NCBI GenBank assembly: GCA_965246875.1
Contig: CBDFFU010000003.1
Coordinates: 124,001 to 188,000 of the forward strand
From: DASWYT01 sp965246875
GTDB taxonomy: Bacteria > Pseudomonadota > Alphaproteobacteria > Micavibrionales > SZUA-601
Direction of reading: 5' to 3'
Length of the DNA stretch: 64,000 bases
Positions 56,125 through 64,000 of this stretch are shown here, piece by piece. The position numbers were made by a program, and so were the translations under genes. The notes beneath the pieces were generated by a model, which had not been told where the DNA came from, searched no databases, and was given only the letters and a program-made list of their open reading frames with translations. Each line of letters begins with the position of its first letter. Positions within the stretch are counted from its first letter, which is position 1.

Positions 56125-56825
56125 TACGCCCGCCCACTCGTCATGGACAAGTTGCCCAAATTCACACCCACACTCTGGATGGCTTTGTCCCAGATCAATT
56201 CCGATGCCGTATCAAACACCAACCCCGATTGGAACGACGCCGTCAGCCATGCATTGTCCCGCAGTTCCGCTTCCAGCTGGCCCGCTGTCCAGCCCGCATA
56301 ACCCAGCGCCAGCAATGCTTTTTGCGGGCCACGGCCCTTGGCGATCATATCGATCATGTCGAGCGATGTTGTCAGTGCCAAGGTATCATGCAGGCGTTTG
56401 GTATGCGGCAGCATCACGTCAGGAGAATGCAACACGAACCCACGGCCAATTTCCACCGGGCCACCAAAACAGACCGGCACCGCGACCGCTTCATCGTCAG
56501 CCAGTTCCTCCGGCGTTTTTTGCTCCGTGCGGATTTGCTGCAACAAATCGCCAAAGGTTAGATCGTCCAGTGGCCGGTTGATGATCAGCCCCATCGCCCC
56601 GTTCGCGTCATGTTCCAGCACCATCATCACAGACTGATGAAACCGCGGATCTTCCATTTGCGGCATGGCAATCAATAATTGCCCTTGCAACGAGGCAAAA
56701 TCGCCCGGCGGGGTCGCAGACAGGGTTACACTGGCGTTAATACGGAATTCTCCATGGATTACAAAGCGTCTTTGGTCTATATAGAGGGGACGTTTCGTTT
56801 TACCAGATTTTGTGGCAAACACCAT
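56124..56825 (-). CDS. AlgH/UPF0301 family protein
   Basis: The family core starts at GQLLIAMPQMEDPRFHQSVM and includes GAMGLIINRPLDDLTFGDLL, VCFGGPVEIGRGFVLHSPDV and LLALGYAGWTAGQLEAELRD. Starts are uncertain: ATG 56825 is the last plausible one before the core and gives 233 residues, about 40 more than usual. The upstream frame runs far into the divergent cytochrome gene and is not credible. The function of UPF0301 is not settled; in Pseudomonas AlgH affects alginate genes. Confidence 0.88.
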   Translation of the reverse strand: MVFATKSGKTKRPLYIDQRRFVIHGEFRINASVTLSATPPGDFASLQGQLLIAMPQMEDPRFHQSVMMVLEHDANGAMGLIINRPLDDLTFGDLLQQIRTEQKTPEELADDEAVAVPVCFGGPVEIGRGFVLHSPDVMLPHTKRLHDTLALTTSLDMIDMIAKGRGPQKALLALGYAGWTAGQLEAELRDNAWLTASFQSGLVFDTASELIWDKAIQSVGVNLGNLSMTSGRA

Positions 56826-56828
56826 TCC

Positions 56829-57509
56829 ATGACGACACTTCATAACCATGTTGCCGGACTGAGCCAACGCCCGACGCAGCGTATGCAATGGCGCAACACG
56901 CTGGAACGGTTTGGCCTGCGCGCACAATTGCTGCATGCGCTTATCGGATTTGCAATTCTGGTCATGCTGCCTGTCGGGTTTGCCATCGATTACCTGCCAC
57001 CGAAGGCTTGGCCAGCCGGCTGGCAGCCCGTCATCGTGACATTCCACAAAGGCCTGGGCCTGTGGATTTTGCTGTTCGCCCTGCTGTGGTTTGTGCACTG
57101 GAAATGGCAGACAACACCCGCGCCGATGCCCAACCAGCGACGCCCATTGCACCGGCTGGCCAAACTGGTGCATCGAATGCTGCTAGTCTTGTGTATTGCG
57201 ATGCCCTTATCCGGCTGGGTCATGGTGTCGGCCTGGGGTGATAATGCCATTGCGCTGGCGCCTTATTTTCATTTGCCAGCCATTGCCAAAACTGATCAGG
57301 CCTTTGCCAAGGCGATGCTGGGCGTGCATGTCTTGTTTGCTTGGATCATCACCGGCCTGCTGGCTTTACATGTTGCCGGTGTTCTTTATCATCAATTCAT
57401 CAAACGCGACCCGACCCTGAAACGGATGATCCCGCGTTTTAAACCGCCTGCCGGTCATCATCGCTTCCAGTTCGACCGCGCCAAAGCTTACACCCAAAAA
57501 TTGAAATAA
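56829..57509 (+). CDS. Cytochrome b561 family membrane protein
   Basis: The 226-residue product has four membrane helices with paired histidines suited to haem binding: AQLLHALIGFAILVM, VTFHKGLGLWILLF, KLVHRMLLVLC and GVHVLFAWIITGLLALHVAG. Such diheme proteins move electrons across the inner membrane, often for superoxide or quinone reactions. The start ATG is only three bases from the algH-type start, so its promoter must lie inside that gene or be shared. The SIMPL-domain gene follows after 21 bases. Confidence 0.9.
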   Translation: MTTLHNHVAGLSQRPTQRMQWRNTLERFGLRAQLLHALIGFAILVMLPVGFAIDYLPPKAWPAGWQPVIVTFHKGLGLWILLFALLWFVHWKWQTTPAPMPNQRRPLHRLAKLVHRMLLVLCIAMPLSGWVMVSAWGDNAIALAPYFHLPAIAKTDQAFAKAMLGVHVLFAWIITGLLALHVAGVLYHQFIKRDPTLKRMIPRFKPPAGHHRFQFDRAKAYTQKLK

Positions 57510-57530
57510 GTGTTTCAGAAAGGCTACGCC

Positions 57531-58433
57531 ATGCCAAGCCCGATCATGCCGCATCACCCCAACTCTCCTGAAGCCCAAGACATGTCCTGTGGCTGCGGCG
57601 GCAAAGGTGGCGGCGAGTGCGGACAAAAAACGACAACAGTTGGTTGCGGATGCTGTGGTATGACCTGCGGTGGCCGTTGTGGCTGTATGACAGCATCCCG
57701 CCGCAGCTTTTGCCCCATTACGGCATTATTGATGGCACTCGTTATCGGCGGCGGCATTGCCTTTGCTGGCCGGATGATCGGGCATGGCATCACCAGCATG
57801 TCAACGGCACAGCGTTACGTCTCCATGCGTGGCTTTGCCGAAAAAGATGTGACAGCCGATCTGGCGTTGTGGAACATCGGGTATGCGGCAACCGGCAACG
57901 ATCTATCCGTGGTGCAAACCAAAATCGAAGCAGACACGCAGACAATTCGTAAATTACTGGCCGACAGCGGTTTGACGGATGATGAGGTCATTACTTTGCC
58001 ACTGACCATGACCGACTTGCTGGCCCGTGATTATCGCTCCGAAGGCTCAAACCAGGCGCGTTATATTGTTTACGGGTCATTGCGTGTGCGCACCGACAAA
58101 GTGGCTTTGGTGCAAAAAATCAGCGGCACACAAATCGGCGCGCTGATCCGCGCCGGGGTGACGTTGCGCGACAACCAGCAACCGCCCGTTTATGTGTACA
58201 CAAAATTGAAGGATGTCAAACCCGCGATGGTGGCGGATGCCACCAAAGATGCTAAAGCCGCCGCTAATACGTTTGCCCAAGACAGCGGCGCCACACTTGG
58301 CGGCATCCGCCAAGCACAACAGGGCGTGTTCCAAATCCTCCCCCGCGACCAGGCCGACGGCGTCTACGAAGCCGCCGAGATCAACAAAAAAGTGCGCGTG
58401 GTGACGACAGTGGATTATTATTTGAAAGATTAG
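57531..58433 (+). CDS. SIMPL-domain protein with a Cys-rich N-terminus
   Basis: ATG 57531 has AAAGG seven bases upstream; an earlier start at 57510 lacks it. The 300-residue product has nine cysteines between residues 20 and 52 (CGCGGKGGGECG, GCGCCGMTCGGRCGC), then a single membrane anchor at about 62-81, and a periplasmic SIMPL (DUF541) domain with YVSMRGFAEKDVTADLALWN and AEINKKVRVVTTVDYYL. SIMPL proteins are linked to oxidative stress. The Cys-rich part would face the cytoplasm and may bind metal. It is downstream of cytochrome b561 in the same unit. Confidence 0.88.
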   Translation: MPSPIMPHHPNSPEAQDMSCGCGGKGGGECGQKTTTVGCGCCGMTCGGRCGCMTASRRSFCPITALLMALVIGGGIAFAGRMIGHGITSMSTAQRYVSMRGFAEKDVTADLALWNIGYAATGNDLSVVQTKIEADTQTIRKLLADSGLTDDEVITLPLTMTDLLARDYRSEGSNQARYIVYGSLRVRTDKVALVQKISGTQIGALIRAGVTLRDNQQPPVYVYTKLKDVKPAMVADATKDAKAAANTFAQDSGATLGGIRQAQQGVFQILPRDQADGVYEAAEINKKVRVVTTVDYYLKD

Positions 58434-58930
58434 ATTGTCTCGGTGTGTTCCAGATAATAAACCGTGTTCTCAGAACGTGCCTGTAAGGCCATCTTGACCC
58501 GTGGTGCCAGACTTTGACGCAAAAGATCAATAGCGCTGGACGGTTCAACGAAACGATATCCCGCGATTTCATCGTTTTTCAAGCGCATAGCGGCAATCTG
58601 TGCATCTGTTAAAACACTGCCATCGAAAATGATTTGATAGCTGTCTTGCGTGACATCGTCGACATGATGCGGCATGTAATCCAAACACAGCAATCGCCCG
58701 ATGGTCACGTCCAAGCCTATTTCCTCTTGTGCTTCACGTTTCGCTGCCTCGCGTGGCGATTCATTGTTCTCAACCATGCCGCCTGGAATCACCCACCCTT
58801 GTGAATAAACTTGCAGCAGCGGCTCTAATATCAATATCTCGCCGGCGGAATTGAAAAACAACGCACCACTTGCCGACCGCTTATGCGGCAATGTTGCAAG
58901 CCATTTGGCGCGGGAAGAAAAATCAGTCAT
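58430..58930 (-). CDS. NUDIX hydrolase
   Basis: ATG 58930 overlaps the end of the upstream methyltransferase gene by eight bases; the frame is open 20 codons further. The 166-residue product has a complete NUDIX box at 50-72 (GGMVENNESP followed by REAAKREAQEEIGL). It hydrolyses a nucleoside diphosphate linked to another moiety; the substrate is unknown. It is the last gene of the five-gene minus-strand operon and overlaps the convergent SIMPL gene by four bases. Confidence 0.9.
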   Translation of the reverse strand: MTDFSSRAKWLATLPHKRSASGALFFNSAGEILILEPLLQVYSQGWVIPGGMVENNESPREAAKREAQEEIGLDVTIGRLLCLDYMPHHVDDVTQDSYQIIFDGSVLTDAQIAAMRLKNDEIAGYRFVEPSSAIDLLRQSLAPRVKMALQARSENTVYYLEHTETI

Positions 58931-59621
58931 AACTCGCCAATCGTTCATAGACGTAAAGTGTCTGCCCAAAGTGAAAATCCGGTGTCCCATTTAATTTTTT
59001 ATACAGGAAATCAACTAATGCTGCGGCCTTGTCTTTAATATCAACAAGCATGAAATAACCAATCTGATTTGCCAAAGTATCAAAATCGGGACATTGAACT
59101 TCAACTTTAAACGGATGGCTTGTTACCAATTTATAATTTTTTGGAAAACCGGTAGGTTGTATTTCAGGATTTAAAGACAAAAAATGAGCTTTTGTCCAGG
59201 TAATAATATCCCCCATGATATCGTCATTGTCATTAACCACCGTTATGACGTAACACGGATTTATACAGTCTATTTGTCTATTTAAACGAGTAATATCATC
59301 ATCCAAAAATTGCAGGGAATGTGCAAATAAAATCGTTTCGATCTGTATCTGCGGTTGATAGTCAAAAAAGTCAATTGTCTGCCAGATATGTTTGTCGGAA
59401 AGCACGATTTTACTGTCTATTTCATTCATATCGATGCATATCGCTTGCTTATCCGGAAATCCCAAAGAGGCGATGTCACCCATCCCAGCGCCAACATCTA
59501 AAATCGGTTCTACGACATAGTCTTTTAGAACCGTTGCCAGAATATTCGCAATAATCCCGTTTTCATTGCAATATTTTTCTTTGAAATCTTGTACTTCCGA
59601 AATGGTAACTTCATTGCGCAT
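58923..59621 (-). CDS. SAM-dependent methyltransferase-like protein
   Basis: The 232-residue product has a SAM-binding motif I (EPILDVGAGMGDIASLGF) and acidic loop residues ICIDMNEID. The rest is AT-rich and not matched to a known substrate family. ATG 59621 is preferred over TTG 59633. It begins 13 bases after the stop of the RimK-like gene and overlaps the NUDIX gene, so it belongs to the operon. Confidence 0.75.
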   Translation of the reverse strand: MRNEVTISEVQDFKEKYCNENGIIANILATVLKDYVVEPILDVGAGMGDIASLGFPDKQAICIDMNEIDSKIVLSDKHIWQTIDFFDYQPQIQIETILFAHSLQFLDDDITRLNRQIDCINPCYVITVVNDNDDIMGDIITWTKAHFLSLNPEIQPTGFPKNYKLVTSHPFKVEVQCPDFDTLANQIGYFMLVDIKDKAAALVDFLYKKLNGTPDFHFGQTLYVYERLASYD

Positions 59622-59633
59622 GATGTGATTCAA

Positions 59634-60575
59634 TCACACAAAACGCTCTCTTGCAAACGCAATCTTATCAGCCAACGTTGGCAAACCATCAACATATTGT
59701 TCCACCAACTCCAATCGTGCTTTCAACCCTTTCTGGTTCGCTACCTGTATCGCAATCCCAGGTCGGGCATTCACTTCCAGCATCATGGGGCCGTGGGTGG
59801 CATCAATGACGATATCGACACCCAAGTATCCCAGACCGGTGAGATCGCAAAATTGTGCGGACATGGCAAGGATTTGCTCCCAATCGGGAATGGTATGACC
59901 CGCAATGGGGGTATGTGTATCGGGATGTTCGCTGATGATCGTATCCCGATAAACGCCAAAGGTTGTTTTGCCGGTGGCGACCGAGACGCCAACCCCGATG
60001 CCGCCCGCATGCAAGTTCGCCTTGCCGCCGCTTTCCCGCGTCGGCAGGCGCAGCATGGCCATGACGGGCACGCCGCGAAAGACGATGACGCGAATGTCCG
60101 GTACACCGTTACGCGTGAAAATGGCAAAAAACGGATCAGGCTCCACACGGTATTGCACAATGGCGTGATCCGGCTGTCCGCCCAGCGAATACAGGCCACT
60201 CAAGATATTGCTGAGATGATAGCGCATGTCGTTGAACGGCATGATCGTGCCATTCACCTGCTTGTAACCATTTTTAGAGCGGCCATTGATGACGATAATA
60301 CCGCCACCGCCTGACCCCTGTGCGGGTTTGACAACGAAATCGGAAATGTCTGCCATACGATCGGCAAAGTGTAGTGTGTCGCTGGGACATTGCAGCACTT
60401 CATAAATCTGTGGTGTGGCGATGCCGGCCTTGTCAGCCAGATCTTTGGTCCGGATTTTATCATCGACCAGCGGATAGAAAGCGCGCGGATTATAGCGGTA
60501 AATAAAATCTGCATTGCGGCTGTTCATGCCCAGAATGCCCAAGCTGTGATGGTCCTTAAACAGCCCCAGCATCAT
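59634..60575 (-). CDS. RimK-like ATP-grasp ligase (transglutaminase-associated)
   Basis: The 313-residue product has ATP-grasp blocks: DFVVKPAQGSGGGGIIVING, PDIRVIVFRGVPVMAMLRLP and a metal-binding MMLEVNARPGIAIQVANQKG. It is the type of alpha-L-glutamate ligase-like protein that accompanies a membrane transglutaminase-like partner. Its N-terminus overlaps the 3' end of that partner's gene by 20 bases. It probably forms an amide bond on an envelope-related substrate; the substrate is unknown. Confidence 0.9.
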   Translation of the reverse strand: MMLGLFKDHHSLGILGMNSRNADFIYRYNPRAFYPLVDDKIRTKDLADKAGIATPQIYEVLQCPSDTLHFADRMADISDFVVKPAQGSGGGGIIVINGRSKNGYKQVNGTIMPFNDMRYHLSNILSGLYSLGGQPDHAIVQYRVEPDPFFAIFTRNGVPDIRVIVFRGVPVMAMLRLPTRESGGKANLHAGGIGVGVSVATGKTTFGVYRDTIISEHPDTHTPIAGHTIPDWEQILAMSAQFCDLTGLGYLGVDIVIDATHGPMMLEVNARPGIAIQVANQKGLKARLELVEQYVDGLPTLADKIAFARERFV

Positions 60576-62166
60576 GGCCTTCCTTCATCGCTTTCACCAG
60601 TTTGCGAAAGCGTAAGTATTCCGATGCTTTGTAACCATTGTAACGCCCCAATAAAATGCAACCGGCCAAGACAATCAACAACAATTCCGGGAACAGGAAA
60701 ATCAAATGTTCAATAACCGCATTATGCATGACGACATAAGCGATGGATGCCGCAACGATGGTGCCGTAGGCCGTCTTACGCGCTGATGCGGCACCAAACT
60801 CTTCGGTCAACAACGCCATACGTTCGATCGTCATGGTCAATATAATCATCGGGAACAGGGTAATTGACAATCCGGCATTGATGCCAAAGCGATAGAGGAT
60901 AACGGTAAGGGCTGCAATCAGCATGACGACAATCGTCAGAACGGCGGCCAACCGTGGCACCACCAATAAACGCAACTCCTCAAAATAGGCGCGCAAAAAC
61001 AGGCCGATCAACACGATCAGGGCAAACAGCCCGATGCCCCACAACAACCCGGTCTCGCGAAATGACAGTGCCATCAACACCGGCATAAATGTGCCAAAGG
61101 TCGGAATGCCCACCAATTGCCGCAATATCACGATAATGAACGCACCAATGGGAATCATCAGTACGATATTGAACATCAGTTGCGTATCAATCGGCAATTC
61201 CAGCAGTGAGACATTTGTAATCCATTTTGCGGCGTTTTTTGTTTTCCACATGGCCTGCGTAATCGCATCTTCACGGTTATATTTCGCTGACATGTCGATG
61301 CTGACATCTGTCATGCCAGTCGTATTGATGACGTGCTGATCACCGCGCCACCAGGGCAGATAATTTGCGCTGATGCCCAGTTTTCCGTTGGCGATATCGA
61401 CATTGACCCAGTGATCCGCCTGGTGATCCACTTGGTAAAATTCCAGCCACTGCATAAACGGCAAGCCATGCTGTTTTTCATGCAGATCGACACCGGTGAC
61501 CAAACGCGCCGGGATGTTCGCCGCATTTACCGCCATATTGACTAATTCTGCAAGGCTCGCTGGTTTTTTGAGACTGCTTTGCAACACGGTTATCCGGTCA
61601 TCCGGCTGCACAACCGATTGCTGCATCAACTTCACCAGTTCCAGCACCAGCGACGCCGGATCAACCGATTTTTGCTTCGCTTCATCGATCAACGTATATA
61701 ACGCGATATGCGCGGGGTCATTGACGTCGTCGGTCAGCAATGCCGATGGCGTCACGACCGGCACCATCTTTGGTTTCGTCTTGTCATTCTCTGTGCGGTC
61801 AGATGATTTCAGTTCATAAAAAATCGCACGGTAAAAAATCGTCTGCCGACCTTTGGCATCGCGGCGTGTCAGAATCATGCGCTGGTTGCCGGTGTCCTTG
61901 CCAATGCGGCGTTCGATCCCGTACTGGCTGGCAATTATATTGTCATTGACCTTGGCCAAAGCGCTGGTGCCTTGTGGCGTAAAAAACGCGAGTTGAACCG
62001 GAGTACCAGCCACTGGACGAAAGCGGATTTTTGCTTCGATAATCCAGCTATGCGCGTTTTGGTTGGGCTGCAACGGGAAGTGCAGATAAAACACTTTATA
62101 GCCAGACAGGCCGAGGGCCACGCCAACCAGCGCCAGACAAAGAATAAAAATTTGCGCCAGACGCAT
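60556..62166 (-). CDS. Inactive-transglutaminase and 7TM membrane protein
   Basis: The 536-residue product has an N-terminal anchor (FILCLALVGVALGLSGYKVF), a periplasmic domain of about 290 residues that contains a transglutaminase-like fold (LVNMAVNAANIPARLVTGVD) lacking the catalytic Cys, and seven C-terminal membrane helices (from about residue 330). This is the known 7TM-transglutaminase architecture, always found with an ATP-grasp ligase and a retropepsin. It could present or bind a peptide-like substrate at the membrane. It lies 16 bases after the retropepsin gene. Confidence 0.9.
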   Translation of the reverse strand: MRLAQIFILCLALVGVALGLSGYKVFYLHFPLQPNQNAHSWIIEAKIRFRPVAGTPVQLAFFTPQGTSALAKVNDNIIASQYGIERRIGKDTGNQRMILTRRDAKGRQTIFYRAIFYELKSSDRTENDKTKPKMVPVVTPSALLTDDVNDPAHIALYTLIDEAKQKSVDPASLVLELVKLMQQSVVQPDDRITVLQSSLKKPASLAELVNMAVNAANIPARLVTGVDLHEKQHGLPFMQWLEFYQVDHQADHWVNVDIANGKLGISANYLPWWRGDQHVINTTGMTDVSIDMSAKYNREDAITQAMWKTKNAAKWITNVSLLELPIDTQLMFNIVLMIPIGAFIIVILRQLVGIPTFGTFMPVLMALSFRETGLLWGIGLFALIVLIGLFLRAYFEELRLLVVPRLAAVLTIVVMLIAALTVILYRFGINAGLSITLFPMIILTMTIERMALLTEEFGAASARKTAYGTIVAASIAYVVMHNAVIEHLIFLFPELLLIVLAGCILLGRYNGYKASEYLRFRKLVKAMKEGHDAGAV

Positions 62167-62182
62167 CGGGGTTAGTCCCTGT

Positions 62183-62743
62183 TTATTTGGCAGATGAAGG
62201 CGTTACGGCCGCGTTCGTTTCGTCTTCGGCATGTGTCTTGGTTTCGCTGCACTGTGCGGGCGCAATAAAGGTACGGCTTGGGTCAACGATCATGCCGCCT
62301 GCCTGCATCATATTACGCCCAACCAATACCGGATAGATGAAGTCTTCCCGTGCTGCCAGATTCACTTCGCTGCTCACATGCCGTCCGGCCATACAAAAAT
62401 CCATCATGACGACAGGACGCCGCTGCCATCCGCCATCCTTGCTTTTGATCCGCACAAACCGCACCAGTTTACGCTCCAGCGTGTTCGTCTCGCCTTTATC
62501 ATTTTCAATCTGGAATACAACGCGTTGCTGATCAGGATTGCTATCATCAACACTTAGCACGTCAGCCCGCATGGATGATGTCATGGCACCCGTATCCAGC
62601 TTGGCTTTAAAGCTGCTATTGATCGACTGAACGTAAACGCGTTCAACCCATCCGGCTATAACTTGTTGGCCAGGTGTTTTCGCCCAAGATGATACAGCAA
62701 ATAAACAGCCTATTAAAAGACAGGATATCGATAATTTGATCAC
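62183..62743 (-). CDS. Secreted retropepsin-like protease
   Basis: The 186-residue product has a signal peptide (MIKLSISCLLIGCLFAVSSW) and a retropepsin site Asp50-Thr-Gly-Ala in FKAKLDTGAMTSSMRADVL, with the core strand DFIYPVLVGRNMMQAGGMIV. It is the periplasmic counterpart of the cytosolic protein at 36675-37148. It leads the five-gene operon and would act in the periplasm near the 7TM-transglutaminase protein. Confidence 0.9.
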   Translation of the reverse strand: MIKLSISCLLIGCLFAVSSWAKTPGQQVIAGWVERVYVQSINSSFKAKLDTGAMTSSMRADVLSVDDSNPDQQRVVFQIENDKGETNTLERKLVRFVRIKSKDGGWQRRPVVMMDFCMAGRHVSSEVNLAAREDFIYPVLVGRNMMQAGGMIVDPSRTFIAPAQCSETKTHAEDETNAAVTPSSAK

Positions 62744-62815
62744 AGCGTACCATCAACATATACAAAGCGCTGTATAATGCCTGTTATAAGATTTATGAGT
62801 TCAATGGTTTATGTT

Positions 62816-63265
62816 TCAAATTACAAAAGGCGTTTTTGTCTTCCAATAAAAAATACCGGATGCAATAGCGCTTAAAATAATTCCGCCAATGATGGCAGAA
62901 AAAATAATATTTACCAGGCCAGCCAGTCCGCCCAAAACTAATGCAGTCATGATTCCGACGAACAAGTTTATGACAGCTGATATGACAGTGATGGCGACGA
63001 TGTGACGGTAAGGTTTATCCAAACGTGTCGCCATCGCAACATCATATAACATATATACTGCAACGACGGATATCAAAATGCTGCACACAGATCCAAACAA
63101 TACTGCCAAGCTCACCAATCCCAATTTGGCCATTAAAATAACCAAAAGACGTGATCCAAGGCTGCCAATCAAGCCAATAGCGATAAAAATAAAAGTGTAT
63201 TTTTTAACAATTTCCGCATTCAGCTCATATTTAGCGCATTGTGTATGCAACATAGAATTATACAT
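62816..63265 (-). CDS. Hypothetical membrane protein, four helices
   Basis: The 149-residue product has about four hydrophobic helices (FIFIAIGLIGSLGSRLLVIL, VLFGSVCSILISVVAVYMLY, IVAITVISAVINLFVGIMTA, IIFSAIIGGIILSAIASGIF). A second in-frame ATG is at 63253. The gene is AT-rich. No family is recognised and the spacing to the retropepsin operon (72 bases) leaves co-transcription open. Confidence 0.55.
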   Translation of the reverse strand: MYNSMLHTQCAKYELNAEIVKKYTFIFIAIGLIGSLGSRLLVILMAKLGLVSLAVLFGSVCSILISVVAVYMLYDVAMATRLDKPYRHIVAITVISAVINLFVGIMTALVLGGLAGLVNIIFSAIIGGIILSAIASGIFYWKTKTPFVI

Positions 63266-63444
63266 AATATATCCCTTCGCGGTTATAATTCGATTATATC
63301 ATGGTTGCAAAACTTAATTGCAGCCACGCAAGCATGTCATTTATCTCAGTTTCTGTCTTAACAGGTTTCTGTAAGCTGGCAAGAGTGAGATGAGAAGGAT
63401 GACCAACATTCTATCCTATGACCTATAGAATTTGTCCTTTTTCC

Positions 63445-63473
63445 TTGACTTACACCCCATTAAGCTTTAAAAA
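63445..63473 (+). promoter_or_regulatory. rplK: Candidate promoter of rplK
   Basis: TTGACT (63445-63450) and TAAAAA (63468-63473) are 17 bases apart, 114 bases before the rplK start codon. The noncoding stretch 63266-63444 between this promoter and the membrane-protein gene shows no other feature. Confidence 0.45.
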
Positions 63474-63475
63474 CA

Positions 63476-63550
63476 GGCCCTTCGCGGTGGGAGATGCGCC
63501 GGCAGATTATCGCTCATACCCATGGGCAGGCCCGCCGGCATCAAAACGAC
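63476..63550 (+). promoter_or_regulatory. Structured rplK leader with probable L1-binding motif
   Basis: The untranslated leader contains GGTGGGAG at 63486-63493, the core of the 23S rRNA L1 site that L11-L1 operon leaders copy. Complementary GC-rich arms follow (GCGCCGGCA and CCCGCCGGCAT). Autogenous repression by free L1 is the established mode for this operon in other bacteria; here it is inferred from motif and position. Confidence 0.5.
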
Positions 63551-63586
63551 CACCATCCTTTAAAACCACACTTTAAGGGGCATTCA

Positions 63587-64000
63587 ATGGCCAAAAAAGT
63601 AGCGGGGCAAATTAAGCTCCAGGTTCCGGCAGCGTCCGCGAACCCATCACCGCCAATTGGACCGGCTCTCGGTCAACGCGGACTAAACATCATGGAATTC
63701 TGCAAAGCGTTCAACGCGCAAACGCAGGAAATGGAAAAAGGCATGCCATGCCCGGTCGTCATTACGTACTACCAGGATAAATCCTTTAACTTCGTGATCA
63801 AAACACCGCCGGTCACTTACTTCCTGAAAAAAGCTTCGGGTATCACCAAAGGCCACAGCAAGGTTGGAACCGGCACCATCGGCAAAGTGAAAATCTCCCA
63901 AATCAAAGAGATCGCCAAGTCGAAAATGAAAGATCTGAATGCCAAAGACGAAGCCGGCGCCGTTGAGATGATCAAGGGTTCCGCAATGTCCATGGGCTTA
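63587..64000 (+). CDS. rplK: 50S ribosomal protein L11, 5' part
   Basis: ATG 63587 follows AAGGGG by six bases and the frame is open to the right edge (138 codons, stop not reached). The product begins [20 protein letters not shown] and has the Pro-rich rRNA-binding [20 protein letters not shown] and the C-terminal [17 protein letters not shown]11 forms the GTPase-associated centre with L10 and L12. secE and nusG, which usually precede rplK, are not upstream here. Confidence 0.97.
   Translation, partial: MAKKVAGQIKLQVPAASANPSPPIGPALGQRGLNIMEFCKAFNAQTQEMEKGMPCPVVITYYQDKSFNFVIKTPPVTYFLKKASGITKGHSKVGTGTIGKVKISQIKEIAKSKMKDLNAKDEAGAVEMIKGSAMSMGL

Noticed and set aside
1..64000. CRISPR arrays, rRNA operon or insertion sequences
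   Set aside because: No regularly spaced repeats, rRNA sequence or transposase-like frame was found.

Overview
The window reads as a chromosomal segment of a free-living-type alphaproteobacterium. The main evidence is a full-length CtrA cell-cycle regulator with an Asp51 receiver, the alphaproteobacterial block DUF3576 / leuS / lptE / holA, a split transhydrogenase (pntAa, pntAb, pntB), an NDUFAF5-like methyltransferase and an HslV with an N-terminal extension before its Thr. The genus cannot be named from sequence alone; a Micavibrio-like or Rhodospirillales-like lineage is only a guess. Base composition is moderate over housekeeping genes and clearly AT-richer over several unknown genes (24.5-25.9 kb, 53.0-54.3 kb, 58.9-59.6 kb, 62.8-63.3 kb).

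Layout. 0-1.65 kb: N-terminus of a giant repeat adhesin running off the left edge. 1.9-8.4 kb: a ribbon-helix-helix protein, membrane proteins, an NlpC/P60 peptidase, rho and a frameshifted hydrolase. 8.4-13.1 kb: two small unknown genes, hslVU, a GNAT-HIT pair, lipB and tRNA-Leu(GAG). 13.1-18.4 kb: a class A beta-lactamase relic, an SGNH-esterase cassette with a phage-like small protein, an OmpA-like lipoprotein, a glycosyltransferase and rpmJ. 18.4-24.4 kb: holA, lptE, leuS and a DUF3576 lipoprotein as an overlapping minus-strand operon, then a decayed exported-protein gene. 24.5-34 kb: tRNA-Pro(UGG) with a duplicated 3' end, gyrA, a divergent XRE / ImmA-like pair with three phased repeats between them, N-formylglutamate amidohydrolase, mlaA and mlaC. 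34-47 kb: a diguanylate cyclase, rimK with a cytosolic retropepsin and mutM, small unknown genes, a pnt operon with a phosphoesterase inside it, and a CobT-like / CbiB-like pair. 47.6-56.8 kb: ctrA behind a perfect palindrome, a second response regulator, folate and acyl-CoA genes, a kinase-like unknown, rlmA and rnhA. 56.8-64 kb: algH and cytochrome b561 divergent by three bases, a Cys-rich SIMPL protein, a five-gene operon (secreted retropepsin, 7TM-transglutaminase, RimK-like ATP-grasp, methyltransferase, NUDIX), and the start of rplK behind a probable L1-type leader.

Themes. Two separate retropepsin plus RimK-like ATP-grasp modules lie 23 kb apart, one cytosolic and one with an exported protease and a membrane transglutaminase-like partner; the second is the best candidate for a poorly described envelope system. 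Three genes are clearly broken (hydrolase, beta-lactamase, exported protein) and two more may be, which suggests either active decay or indel errors in the assembly. No CRISPR array, rRNA operon, intact insertion sequence or complete prophage was seen.
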